IMG/VR virus record: IMGVR_UViG_3300034691_000049
Location: 1-64,000 of that record
Source: a virus
Strand: one strand, 5' to 3'
Length of the DNA: 64,000 nt
The position numbers and the translations under genes were made by a program. Every line of letters starts with the position of its first letter. Within the stretch, counting starts at the first letter, position 1. Below, piece by piece: positions 41,467 to 49,037 of the stretch. The notes under the pieces are model-generated. The model had not been told where the DNA came from. It saw nothing but the letters and a program-made list of their open reading frames with translations, and ran no database searches.

Positions 41467-42180
41467 CTAGACGTAATATTCGTCCATACGGTCAATGACA
41501 TTCTGGATGTCGTTATCGATGAAAACTTCGTTGTCGGCCCACATCAGCATAGGACCGCGGATGCGCGTATTAAGCGTATCCTTCGTGACCTCGGTCTGAT
41601 AGACGTGCTTGAAGCCAACGGCACGTTCTTTGTCGGTGATCTTCAGCAGCGGGCTGCCTTCGACCAGGTCGGAGATCTTCACCTTCTGGCACATGAGCAC
41701 CAGCGAGAAATAGGCTTCGATGCCTTGGTTCTTCAGCGAACCGGCGACCGGGATGGCAGTTTCCATCACCATCGCAGTTTCGTTGTAGGTATCGAGCGTG
41801 TGCGCGAGGAAGATAACTTTCTTGGTGGACTTGGCCACGTCAACCTGCATGGTTGACTTGAAGAACTCGGCAAAGTTGCCCCACGCAGCGCGACCATCGG
41901 CCGCAGGCTTGACGTACTGGCTGATGTACATATCGAGCCAGAAGGTCAACGTGTCAATGACGATGACTTTGATGTTGTCGTGTTTTTCAGCCCAGGCGAA
42001 AGCTTCTTTCACTTGGTTTGGGTTCGTCACGGTTCGCTGCACAAACTTCGCAGGGAACGGCAGACGCTTGCCAGCTTCGCAGTTCAAATACAGAACTGAT
42101 TCAGGGTCGCGCAGATTTCGCAGGGAAGCAGACTTGCCGCTGCCCGATTTGCCGCAAATGAGCGCCAAATGTTCATTCAT
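41467..42180 (-). CDS. RecA-fold/Sak4-like P-loop ATPase (N4 gp44-like)
   Basis: 237 aa. Walker A at residues 10-17 (GKSGSGKS), Walker B near 73-77 (VIVID), sensor-like AHTLDTYNE near 125. The layout fits the Sak4/RecA-like annealing or recombination ATPases that phages encode next to SSB, and N4 has the same order (gp43, gp44, gp45). Likely promotes strand annealing together with SSB. Start has GGAG eight bases upstream. Confidence 0.82.
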   Translation of the reverse strand: MNEHLALICGKSGSGKSASLRNLRDPESVLYLNCEAGKRLPFPAKFVQRTVTNPNQVKEAFAWAEKHDNIKVIVIDTLTFWLDMYISQYVKPAADGRAAWGNFAEFFKSTMQVDVAKSTKKVIFLAHTLDTYNETAMVMETAIPVAGSLKNQGIEAYFSLVLMCQKVKISDLVEGSPLLKITDKERAVGFKHVYQTEVTKDTLNTRIRGPMLMWADNEVFIDNDIQNVIDRMDEYYV

Positions 42181-42209
42181 GGGAATACTCCAGAAAAGAG
42201 ATCACAAAA

Positions 42210-42224
42210 GCCCCGGGACGGGGC
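42210..42224 (-). repeat. GC hairpin with 3-nt loop before the RecA-fold ATPase gene
   Basis: GCCCCG-GGA-CGGGGC, perfect 6-bp stem, 3-nt loop, between the primase stop and the ATPase start. No T run, so not a normal terminator. Confidence 0.55.
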
Positions 42225-42235
42225 CAGTGTGAAGG

Positions 42236-44392
42236 TTATGGGCGTGCCGCGAGTTCTTTGCCGACAGTGACCATGATTGAACCGAGAATCTCGGCTTCGG
42301 ATAACTTGTCTGCCAACTTATCGTTGAGAGACGTAACGTGGTCCTTGATTTCGGCCCAGTTCTTCCCGGCCTCGATCAACAGACGGGCATAGCGATGCAA
42401 CATGACGTTGCGGTTGCCATCGCCCGTGTTGTTGATGATCCAGCGTTCCAGATTGTCCATTTGCTGTTGGCTGCCCAACCGCTGAAGACGTTCTTCGTTT
42501 TTACTGGTTTTCGGGATGAAAGGCAGGACATCGAACAGCTCGCCATCAACTTGCTCGAAGTTGGCGTTATGCGACATCCATTTCTTGCTTCGGTGGGTAC
42601 ACGATTCATCCACTTCAAACGGCAGAGATTCCAGCACGTTCTTCATGAATTCCTTGTATTCCTTCGCATCCATCTGCAACACGTAGTTCGTGGGCAGAAC
42701 GATACGAAACCGGTTTGCATCTTCGGTGTGGCGCTTGGTCGTGTAGTAAATCGCGGCGTAGTCTTTCATGAGCATCTTGGCCGTAGCCAAGTTCATGGTT
42801 CCGTCGATATCCAGCACGATCATGTTGAAGCCGGGAATACAAGTGTCCTCGGTGCGGTGCCCGCCGTGAACGTGGTGGTTCAGCCAGTGCAGATCGGTTC
42901 CGGTAACCAGACGTTCCAATTGAGTCCACGGAGCTGTCTTGTTTGCGTAACCATGCGCCGGATGTTCACCGGCACCGCCGCGAGCATACGACACCACCAT
43001 TTTGGTCAGGTCAGTGACCTTCAGCTTCTCGCCACGCAGGAATTCAATCCCGTCGGTGAAAGCTTTCTTGATGATGACGTTGTTCTTGTAGCCCCAGGCG
43101 ATTGCCATCTTGACCATGTCCGAGCGCGCTGCCTGGCTGCCCTTGTAATAAGGCAAGTCCTGCATCAGGTCCGGTTCGGTCACTTCCGTGCCACAGTTCC
43201 CCAGATAATTCGCCAACTTAACGTAGGGGCGTTCACGAGACAGCAGAAGCTCGAAAGCCTTGCCGCTTTCTTCAGCAAGCTTTACTGCTTGGTAGAAATG
43301 CGTTTCCGTCAGCTCAGGCGAGCCGTCGATGAACGCATATGCACCAGCAGCCTTCAAAGCCTTGAAGTAGCGGTGAGAAATTTCCGCTTTGCGTTGTTCT
43401 TCGTGTTCTGGCAGGGAATCTGCAAAACGCTCGCAGTCGATCTTGTACTGGATCACCAGCAAGCTGGTTTCCTTGGTCATCGTCAACACGGTGCCCATGT
43501 TGTGCGAATCGGCCAAGTAGCCCAACTTTTCGCTGAAGGAATCGACAAACGTGGACGAAACTTTGTTCGTCATACGGTCATAGATCTCTTCGGCAGACAG
43601 CGTCAGATCGCGGGTGCTTTCTTTGCCGTAGCTGAAGAAACAGCGGCGAGCGTAGCCGGTATCGAGCAATGAAATCAGCTCGTCTTCCGTCTTGCCACCA
43701 TCGAGCAGTTTCGACGGTGTACCGAACATCATGAGGTTCGTCGGCGTGTTGCCGTCGATTTCCTCGTGACGTACGTTTTCGGCTGTCACTTTGGTGATCT
43801 TCTGACGAATGCCACCCATGTCGAACAGTTCCAGCAGTGTTGTGAGCACTTCGGCACTACCTGACAGGTTGGAACCAATTTCGTCGATGATCAAGTTCAC
43901 CGAGCCGCCGTCGGCGAGCAACAGCTTGTGACGCATCTGCTTTACAGCGGCAGGTGTGCCAGAGTCGAAGCTATAAACCAGAGGACCAAGGGAAGCGAAT
44001 TCCTTCTTGATCTTTTCCAGCTCAAAGTCGTAATCCGTCGAATCCCGACTGGATCGCTTGAGTGCGATCTTTGCAAGATTCGGTTCTGCGGTGAACGGAA
44101 AGTTTTCCAGGAAACGACTGCGGAATTGGTTGGTAATTTCCTTTTCCAGAATGTTCGTCGAGAAACCTTTACCGGCACCGGAGGTGGCGAGGTTCAGGGC
44201 GTACATGTTGACTGGAATGTCACCGCGATCATGAGTGCGGATCACTACCCGCATTTGTGAGGCGATCATGCACAAGTGGAACGTCGTCAGCACGCGGAAG
44301 AACAAATGGTTCGAACTCTGTGTCTTTTCACACAGAATCCGTACCACGTCTTCCACGTCGGGGTTATGCGACATGTCTTCGACAGCTTTCAT
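42236..44392 (-). CDS. primase with P-loop ATPase and AEP-like domains (N4 gp43-like)
   Basis: 718 aa, close to N4 primase. N-terminal P-loop ATPase/helicase-like domain: Walker A TSGAGKGFST at about residues 51-60, Walker B LIIDEIGS near 168. C-terminal part carries the archaeo-eukaryotic-primase-like pattern: VLDIDGT (metal-binding Asp pair) near 517-523, then RHTEDANRFRIVLPT near 545. It would make RNA primers at the fork. The domain order, ATPase before primase, is the reverse of many phage primase-helicases. Confidence 0.82.
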   Translation of the reverse strand: MKAVEDMSHNPDVEDVVRILCEKTQSSNHLFFRVLTTFHLCMIASQMRVVIRTHDRGDIPVNMYALNLATSGAGKGFSTNILEKEITNQFRSRFLENFPFTAEPNLAKIALKRSSRDSTDYDFELEKIKKEFASLGPLVYSFDSGTPAAVKQMRHKLLLADGGSVNLIIDEIGSNLSGSAEVLTTLLELFDMGGIRQKITKVTAENVRHEEIDGNTPTNLMMFGTPSKLLDGGKTEDELISLLDTGYARRCFFSYGKESTRDLTLSAEEIYDRMTNKVSSTFVDSFSEKLGYLADSHNMGTVLTMTKETSLLVIQYKIDCERFADSLPEHEEQRKAEISHRYFKALKAAGAYAFIDGSPELTETHFYQAVKLAEESGKAFELLLSRERPYVKLANYLGNCGTEVTEPDLMQDLPYYKGSQAARSDMVKMAIAWGYKNNVIIKKAFTDGIEFLRGEKLKVTDLTKMVVSYARGGAGEHPAHGYANKTAPWTQLERLVTGTDLHWLNHHVHGGHRTEDTCIPGFNMIVLDIDGTMNLATAKMLMKDYAAIYYTTKRHTEDANRFRIVLPTNYVLQMDAKEYKEFMKNVLESLPFEVDESCTHRSKKWMSHNANFEQVDGELFDVLPFIPKTSKNEERLQRLGSQQQMDNLERWIINNTGDGNRNVMLHRYARLLIEAGKNWAEIKDHVTSLNDKLADKLSEAEILGSIMVTVGKELAARP

Positions 44393-44410
44393 TGATATCT
44401 CCGTATTCGG

Positions 44411-45394
44411 CTACAGAACCAGATCGCCGCACGCAATGAGCGCGTCTTTCTGTTTGCACGCAAGGAATGCGTTGCAATATTTGCAGCCGGTGACACCGCC
44501 GCGTTTGGTGACTACTACGCCACCTTTTGTGGCGACCAGGAGATCAGCATCCGCTTTGTTGTCAAAGTTTTTGGTGGATCGGGCACCCGGCTCGCTTGCT
44601 TTCGCCGCTTTGGCAAAATAGCGATAGGTGTCCGGCTTGCGCCACAGTTCCTTGTCGGAGCAGGGTGGCATATCTTCTTCCGGCGCATGCTCAAGGTCAA
44701 TGAGCTGCTGCACTTTGCCTTCGACGTAGACCTGGGTCTCTTCGAGGGTCAAGAGCTGCAATTTGCGCGTATGCATGCGGGCTGGTGGGTAATTGTCCGG
44801 GTTCATGTTGCGATCCCGGCCATTCCAGTCAGTGAACTGAAAAGTGAGGTTCATCCACGGCTTCGTTACCTTTTCTGGATTCAGCCAGCGGTACATGCTG
44901 CCTTGCAGGATGTAGGCCTCGAAGTCAGCCATCAGGTACTTGTAGACCGAGGTATTTTTCAAATCCTCGACCGCGCCGTCACCGATGAAGTCAAACTTAC
45001 CGGAGACCTTGATGCCGAGAACAACTTTGCTGCTGCGGATTTCCGTGTAGACCGGAATGATGCCACCGGCCGCGACTTCTTCTTCGGACGGGTTGACCCG
45101 GACCTTACGGGCCACTCCAGGCGGATGACCCAGAGCAATCAGGGTGTCTGCCAGCTTGGGCGACTTCCATGCTGCCTCGAAGGCGTCATGGATGGCGGTG
45201 CCGTTACTGCTCGGGATCATGTCCGCAACGTCCGTAGACATCATCCCAGGCGGTACACGGCGGGCCAAGATCACTTGCTTCACTGGTTTCAGCAGTGTGG
45301 TGACCGACAGGCCGGCTTCTTCTCGGTCATACGTTTCATGTGCGAGGTAAACCTGCGCGAACAGCGACAAACCAGTGTTATTGGTGAACTTCAT
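44411..45394 (-). CDS. PD-(D/E)XK (Cas4/RecB-type) nuclease (N4 gp42-like position)
   Basis: 327 aa from ATG 45392-45394 (GGAGC upstream, ATGA overlap). Nuclease core: GKFDFIGDGAVEDLKNT near residues 129-145 (motif Asp, then E-x-K-like E-D-L-K), followed by the QGSMYRW helix. Four C-terminal Cys (CKYC ... AC ... AC), with CKYCNAFLAC and ALIAC, suggest a Cas4-like iron-sulfur cluster. Probably a 5'-3' exonuclease for recombination or host DNA breakdown, working with the ATPase and SSB. Confidence 0.75.
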   Translation of the reverse strand: MKFTNNTGLSLFAQVYLAHETYDREEAGLSVTTLLKPVKQVILARRVPPGMMSTDVADMIPSSNGTAIHDAFEAAWKSPKLADTLIALGHPPGVARKVRVNPSEEEVAAGGIIPVYTEIRSSKVVLGIKVSGKFDFIGDGAVEDLKNTSVYKYLMADFEAYILQGSMYRWLNPEKVTKPWMNLTFQFTDWNGRDRNMNPDNYPPARMHTRKLQLLTLEETQVYVEGKVQQLIDLEHAPEEDMPPCSDKELWRKPDTYRYFAKAAKASEPGARSTKNFDNKADADLLVATKGGVVVTKRGGVTGCKYCNAFLACKQKDALIACGDLVL

Positions 45395-45786
45395 GTTTGT
45401 TGCTCCGGTTGTTCGGCCAGCCACGCCCCGAGGGTGCGGTGAGCCTCCTTGAGGTCGTGGTAGACGGACTTGCCGCCAGTTCGTGTGCCAGGCACCAGAA
45501 GCTTCTTGCGTGCGTGATACAGGCGCGAGGAAGGCAATGGGAACAGGTCATCCACCCGATAGGTGTCGATGGCCCGCCAATGATCAGGCAAAGGTTTCCA
45601 GTAAGCCGGGAAATCCAGGGCCATTTGCTCAGCTTCAGTATCTTCACCGCGTACGGTGCCGTAATGAGGAACAAGTCGCCCCATGTTGTTCACAGTGTAA
45701 AGCTGCCCCCCTTTAATAGGGTCGCAATTTACGTCGTGGATGTATTGGTTGGGTTTAACAAGGGGAGTTCGCGTAGGAGTATTCAT
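45391..45786 (-). CDS. hypothetical protein, 131 aa
   Basis: Not recognised. Strand-rich N-terminal half with one Cys (DVNCDPIKGGQLYTV), then a helical C-terminus after a GTRTGGKSVYHD segment (the GGKS here lacks P-loop context). Overlaps the upstream gene by 32 bases and the nuclease gene by four. It lies where N4 has uncharacterised genes near its polymerase and primase. Confidence 0.65.
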   Translation of the reverse strand: MNTPTRTPLVKPNQYIHDVNCDPIKGGQLYTVNNMGRLVPHYGTVRGEDTEAEQMALDFPAYWKPLPDHWRAIDTYRVDDLFPLPSSRLYHARKKLLVPGTRTGGKSVYHDLKEAHRTLGAWLAEQPEQQT

Positions 45787-46234
45787 GCGTATTTATTGGC
45801 CTCTCAAGCCAGCCGTTGTCGATAATTTGATCAACCTCCATGCCATTGCCAAAACCGCAACGTGTCAGGTGGAAGATCGCCAGTTTGGCCGCAGCCATGT
45901 ACTTGCGGGCCTGACGGTCCTCAATATTCATGACGACCATGATCAGCTCAGTGCTGATTCGTTTATTGCGTGAGAGCAAACCATACAGCCGAGGGGCTGA
46001 TAGGTTCCTGTCACTGCCTTGATCTAACGCGGCGATACCAGTGATGACATCATCAACGGCGGCGTTGTAGTACATAGAGGGTAGCTGCGAGAGGGCGTCC
46101 TGATGTGGGTTGGCTACCCAGCGTGTGCGTGGACCCCCAATGGCCATTTTATCAGTTTGATAATCACGAATCTTGTCTGTCCGTGGTTTTCCCAGGCATC
46201 CCCACAGGGTAGGGAAGTCGTCAATGTGGGGCAT
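45755..46234 (-). CDS. hypothetical protein, 159 aa
   Basis: Not recognised. Mainly helical; includes RNKRISTELIMVVMNIEDRQARKYMAAAKLAI, split here as a helix pair that resembles an HTH-like unit (segment near residue 90-120). AAGGA seven bases before the ATG. First gene of this replication block next to the plus-strand tail island. Confidence 0.65.
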   Translation of the reverse strand: MPHIDDFPTLWGCLGKPRTDKIRDYQTDKMAIGGPRTRWVANPHQDALSQLPSMYYNAAVDDVITGIAALDQGSDRNLSAPRLYGLLSRNKRISTELIMVVMNIEDRQARKYMAAAKLAIFHLTRCGFGNGMEVDQIIDNGWLERPINTHEYSYANSPC

Positions 46235-46734
46235 GCAGCGTCCTTAAAAACTGGTGGTTAAAAAATGATCAGTAAACGGCCCCGTTATATAAGAGGGGGC
46301 TCACCTCCCCCGTCGGCGCCTAATGCGCAAGTGCTCCCGGAGGGAGCCCATCCCCTCAACACCCAACCCCACACCCGGGCACGACCTGACGCGTCCGCGC
46401 CCAATCGAGTGAGCGAAGCGAACGAGTGCCGGGATGCGGAAAGCGGAAGGGAGTGACCAGAAATTGAACAAAAAATAAACAGACAAAGAAAAACCCCCAG
46501 AAAATGGGGGTTTTGGTCTTGAGCACGAATTAACCAATAATTTGTGTGAGGTTCTGCTGACTGACCGGTTGCGATAGTAATTGTGAGATAGATCTACGTC
46601 AAGTGTCGCAAACCCCTGTCGTCTTTCCCATCGCTGTCCTCGTCCGCTGCGCGAACTCGGTTGCGTGGGACGACGACTGGTGTTTGCTAGGGAAAAGGGG
46701 TGTAGAATCGGCTGATTCATGATAAGGGGGCTTT
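46235..46734. other. divergent intergenic region between replication block and tail island
   Basis: 500 bp without a convincing gene; the minus-strand frame at 46301-46720 has low-complexity Arg-rich sequence. Holds a GC hairpin with 3-nt loop (46333-46347, GCTCCC-GGA-GGGAGC), a bidirectional terminator (46489-46514) and a possible -10 TAGAAT near 46704. A candidate point of insertion of the tail/lysis island. Confidence 0.55.
46489..46514. terminator. bidirectional terminator
   Basis: AAAACCCCCA-GAAAA-TGGGGGTTTT. Because the flanking genes diverge from here, it would insulate the island from read-through rather than end a local gene. Confidence 0.75.
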
Positions 46735-48018
46735 ATGAGCCAAGTTTGCTTGGTCACCGAGTCCGGTGACTATGTTTGCGGTACAGGGGACTGGACCGGG
46801 CCAAAGCCTGGAGATCCCAACACATCTGACCTATTGCTGCATGCAGTTCCTGCATTCGGCGGTGTGGATGTCACATGGACGTGGCCAGACACATTTCCCG
46901 AGGCTGTTGCGTACACCACGATTTATCGGGGTACAACTGAAGATTTCAACGCAGCTACGGTGCTTGTCGCAGCCGCTTCGGGCAACTTCTACTACGACCG
47001 TATCGAACGCACCGTTGTAACCCAGTTTTTCTACTGGATCATAGTTCACTCGATTTATGGCACACCATCTCGGCTTATCGGCCCTGCCTGGGCAAATGCG
47101 AAGCCCCGCATTGAAGAAATGATCGAGGATCTCACCGGACAGATCGATAATGGTGTTTTGGCGCCTGCGCTGAAAAATGAGATTGCGCGTATCGAGCTGA
47201 ACCATTTAAACATCACCCAGGAGATGTTGGATCGCCAAGGCGAAGATGACGCACTCGCGGCCCAAATCACTGTCGTAGGTGCACATTCCGATGGCACCCG
47301 GGCACTTCTCCAACAAGAGGTGCTGGCTCGTACCGATCAGGGCTCTGCTTTCGTTTCCACAGTGAACACGTTATGGGCTGAAGTGAACGGCAATATCGCC
47401 GCTATTCAGGTACAACAGACCGCACTGGTCAACGATTTACAGGCACTTGCGCAACAAGTCACCAATCTGGAAACCCAGGTCGGCGAGGATCTTGCACAAG
47501 TGCTTCAGACCATGCAGACCAAGATTGACATAGTGGACGGTAAAGTTGTCTCTATTGGGGCACTTTGGACCGCACAGGTAAACGTCAATGGTTTGATTGG
47601 CGGTTTTGGTGTTTACAACGATGGGCGCATTGTTGAGGCCGGTTTTGATGTCGATCGGTTCTGGGTAGGGCGCACTGGCACCAATAAGCGCAAACCCTTC
47701 ATCATCGAGAACGATGTGACGTACATCGACGATGCCGCGATCAATAAGCTCACTTTTAGCAAGCTTCGCGATGAGTCTGGCAGCTTCATTGTTGCCAATG
47801 GCAAAGTGAAGGCTCAGTACCTCGAAGTTGATACCCTGACCGTAAACCAGGCCATGTCGAACAACTTTGTGTGGAATACGTCGGGTTGGGCTTTCCTGCG
47901 AGACGGCACAGTTCAAATTAACGGGTCTGGTGGCCAAGGCCGCATGATCATGTCTCAGTCGCTGATCCAGATCTATGATCAGTACAATCGACTGCGCGTT
48001 CGCATGGGACTTTGGTAA
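46735..48018 (+). CDS. tail-tip protein with lambda-J-like C-terminal (DUF1983) region
   Basis: 427 aa. N-terminal fibronectin-like segment (DVTWTWPDTFPEAVAYTTIY, then FYYDRI and a W-IIVHSIYG strand), a central helical coiled coil (residues 125-265) and a C-terminal part (LWTAQVNVNGLIGGFGVYND, then GFDVDRFWVGRT, then DVTYIDDAAINKL) that matches the C-terminal domain of lambda J-type host-specificity proteins. It would be a central tip or fibre-anchoring protein. Unexpected in an N4-like podovirus, and encoded away from the late block. Confidence 0.75.
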   Translation: MSQVCLVTESGDYVCGTGDWTGPKPGDPNTSDLLLHAVPAFGGVDVTWTWPDTFPEAVAYTTIYRGTTEDFNAATVLVAAASGNFYYDRIERTVVTQFFYWIIVHSIYGTPSRLIGPAWANAKPRIEEMIEDLTGQIDNGVLAPALKNEIARIELNHLNITQEMLDRQGEDDALAAQITVVGAHSDGTRALLQQEVLARTDQGSAFVSTVNTLWAEVNGNIAAIQVQQTALVNDLQALAQQVTNLETQVGEDLAQVLQTMQTKIDIVDGKVVSIGALWTAQVNVNGLIGGFGVYNDGRIVEAGFDVDRFWVGRTGTNKRKPFIIENDVTYIDDAAINKLTFSKLRDESGSFIVANGKVKAQYLEVDTLTVNQAMSNNFVWNTSGWAFLRDGTVQINGSGGQGRMIMSQSLIQIYDQYNRLRVRMGLW

Positions 48019-48326
48019 TGTCTGCTGATCTTGAGTGTTACGACGAAAACGGCTTTGCTACCCTGACAGCTTCAACGCTGTTCGGGCGCACGCTGGGCAC
48101 ATTCAATACCGGCACCGCAAACGGTTCCCTTTACTTTGCTGGTTTGACTTCTGCCGGTGCCACGCCTTGGATGATGTCCATGCCTGTGAGCAGCGAGTTT
48201 GTTTCGTGCCTCCCAACCTTCACCATCGCCAATGACGTGGTGTCCTGGACGTTTACTGACTTTTACGGCCCGGGCAACGTACTTGCGGTTCGCCACGGCT
48301 GTTCTTGCATCGTAGGAACTAACTGA
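48018..48326 (+). CDS. small tail-associated protein, 102 aa
   Basis: Starts in a TAATG overlap with the tip gene. Strand-rich, Thr/Gly/Ser-rich (LFGRTLGTFNTGTANGSLYF) with a C-terminal HGCSCIVG. Position after a J-like gene and composition suggest a small tail-tip accessory protein. No family recognised. Confidence 0.6.
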   Translation: MSADLECYDENGFATLTASTLFGRTLGTFNTGTANGSLYFAGLTSAGATPWMMSMPVSSEFVSCLPTFTIANDVVSWTFTDFYGPGNVLAVRHGCSCIVGTN

Positions 48327-48982
48327 TGTTTGAACTGTGGAAAGATGACATGTCTCGCGTGCGTTTGGATGAAAATTCCCAAGCCGCGAGTTATTTGGGC
48401 GCTTACTGGATAGATCGCACTGCGTGGACCTTGTATCCCGACGTAACGTACCCATACGGGTATGGTTCGGTGGGTATTCACCCAAGCACCACTTTTGTGA
48501 TGTTCGGCACCACTGACGGACAAACTGTGGCAATTGAGTCCATGGGTGGAAGCGTCCTTAACTTGGTGGCAACTGGGCGTGCGGGAATGTGGGTTTACTG
48601 TTTCGGTGCCCGTAACGTTACCGGTTCCAACTCTGGTTTGCAGTTACTCGACGCCGCGGGCAATATCACTTTCGACGCGCAAGCCAAGTGGATGCGACTG
48701 TCCGGTGTGATCAACTCGCCGGCCTTTAATACCGACTATGGCTGGCCTGCGGGTGTAGCCACAGTTGCTGTAGGAATGTCCCACCGTGGTAACTGGATTC
48801 AGCAGAATCAGATCGGGCAGCAACGGGCGTTCCTGGTATTGAATTATGGGCTCCGGGTCAGTACCGGTTTAGCGGCAATCTCCGGCGTAGCTCGACAGGG
48901 GCCTCAAAGTGCCAGCCCACCGCCAACAACACCTCGACCGGCAATAGGGAACCTCATCTTTGCGGACGTAACACGCTATTGA
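48326..48982 (+). CDS. tail-associated protein, 218 aa
   Basis: Begins one base into the previous stop. Strand-rich, with a segment (QLLDAAGNITFDAQAKWMRL) typical of proteins downstream of J in lambda-like phages. The C-terminus is Pro/Thr-rich. A terminator follows. Together with the two genes upstream it forms a siphovirus-like tail-tip cassette. Confidence 0.65.
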   Translation: MFELWKDDMSRVRLDENSQAASYLGAYWIDRTAWTLYPDVTYPYGYGSVGIHPSTTFVMFGTTDGQTVAIESMGGSVLNLVATGRAGMWVYCFGARNVTGSNSGLQLLDAAGNITFDAQAKWMRLSGVINSPAFNTDYGWPAGVATVAVGMSHRGNWIQQNQIGQQRAFLVLNYGLRVSTGLAAISGVARQGPQSASPPPTTPRPAIGNLIFADVTRY

Positions 48983-48998
48983 TGATAAAGTTCGAACC

Positions 48999-49025
48999 AC
49001 CGCCCACGTTAGGGCGGTTTTTCTT
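48999..49025 (+). terminator. rho-independent terminator
   Basis: ACCGCCC-ACGTTA-GGGCGGT followed by TTTTTCTT. Separates the tip cassette from the fibre gene. Confidence 0.85.
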
Positions 49026-49037
49026 AGGAGACAGCCA

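Noticed and set aside
42338-43672. 444-aa open frame on the plus strand
   Set aside because: Antisense to the primase gene, which has intact Walker and AEP motifs.
45391-45786. GGKS in the 131-aa protein as a P-loop
   Set aside because: No strand before or Walker B after it, and the preceding residues do not fit GxxxxGK(S/T).
46301-46720. 139-aa minus-strand frame in the divergent gap
   Set aside because: Arg/Ser-rich low-complexity product, crosses a strong terminator, no ribosome site.
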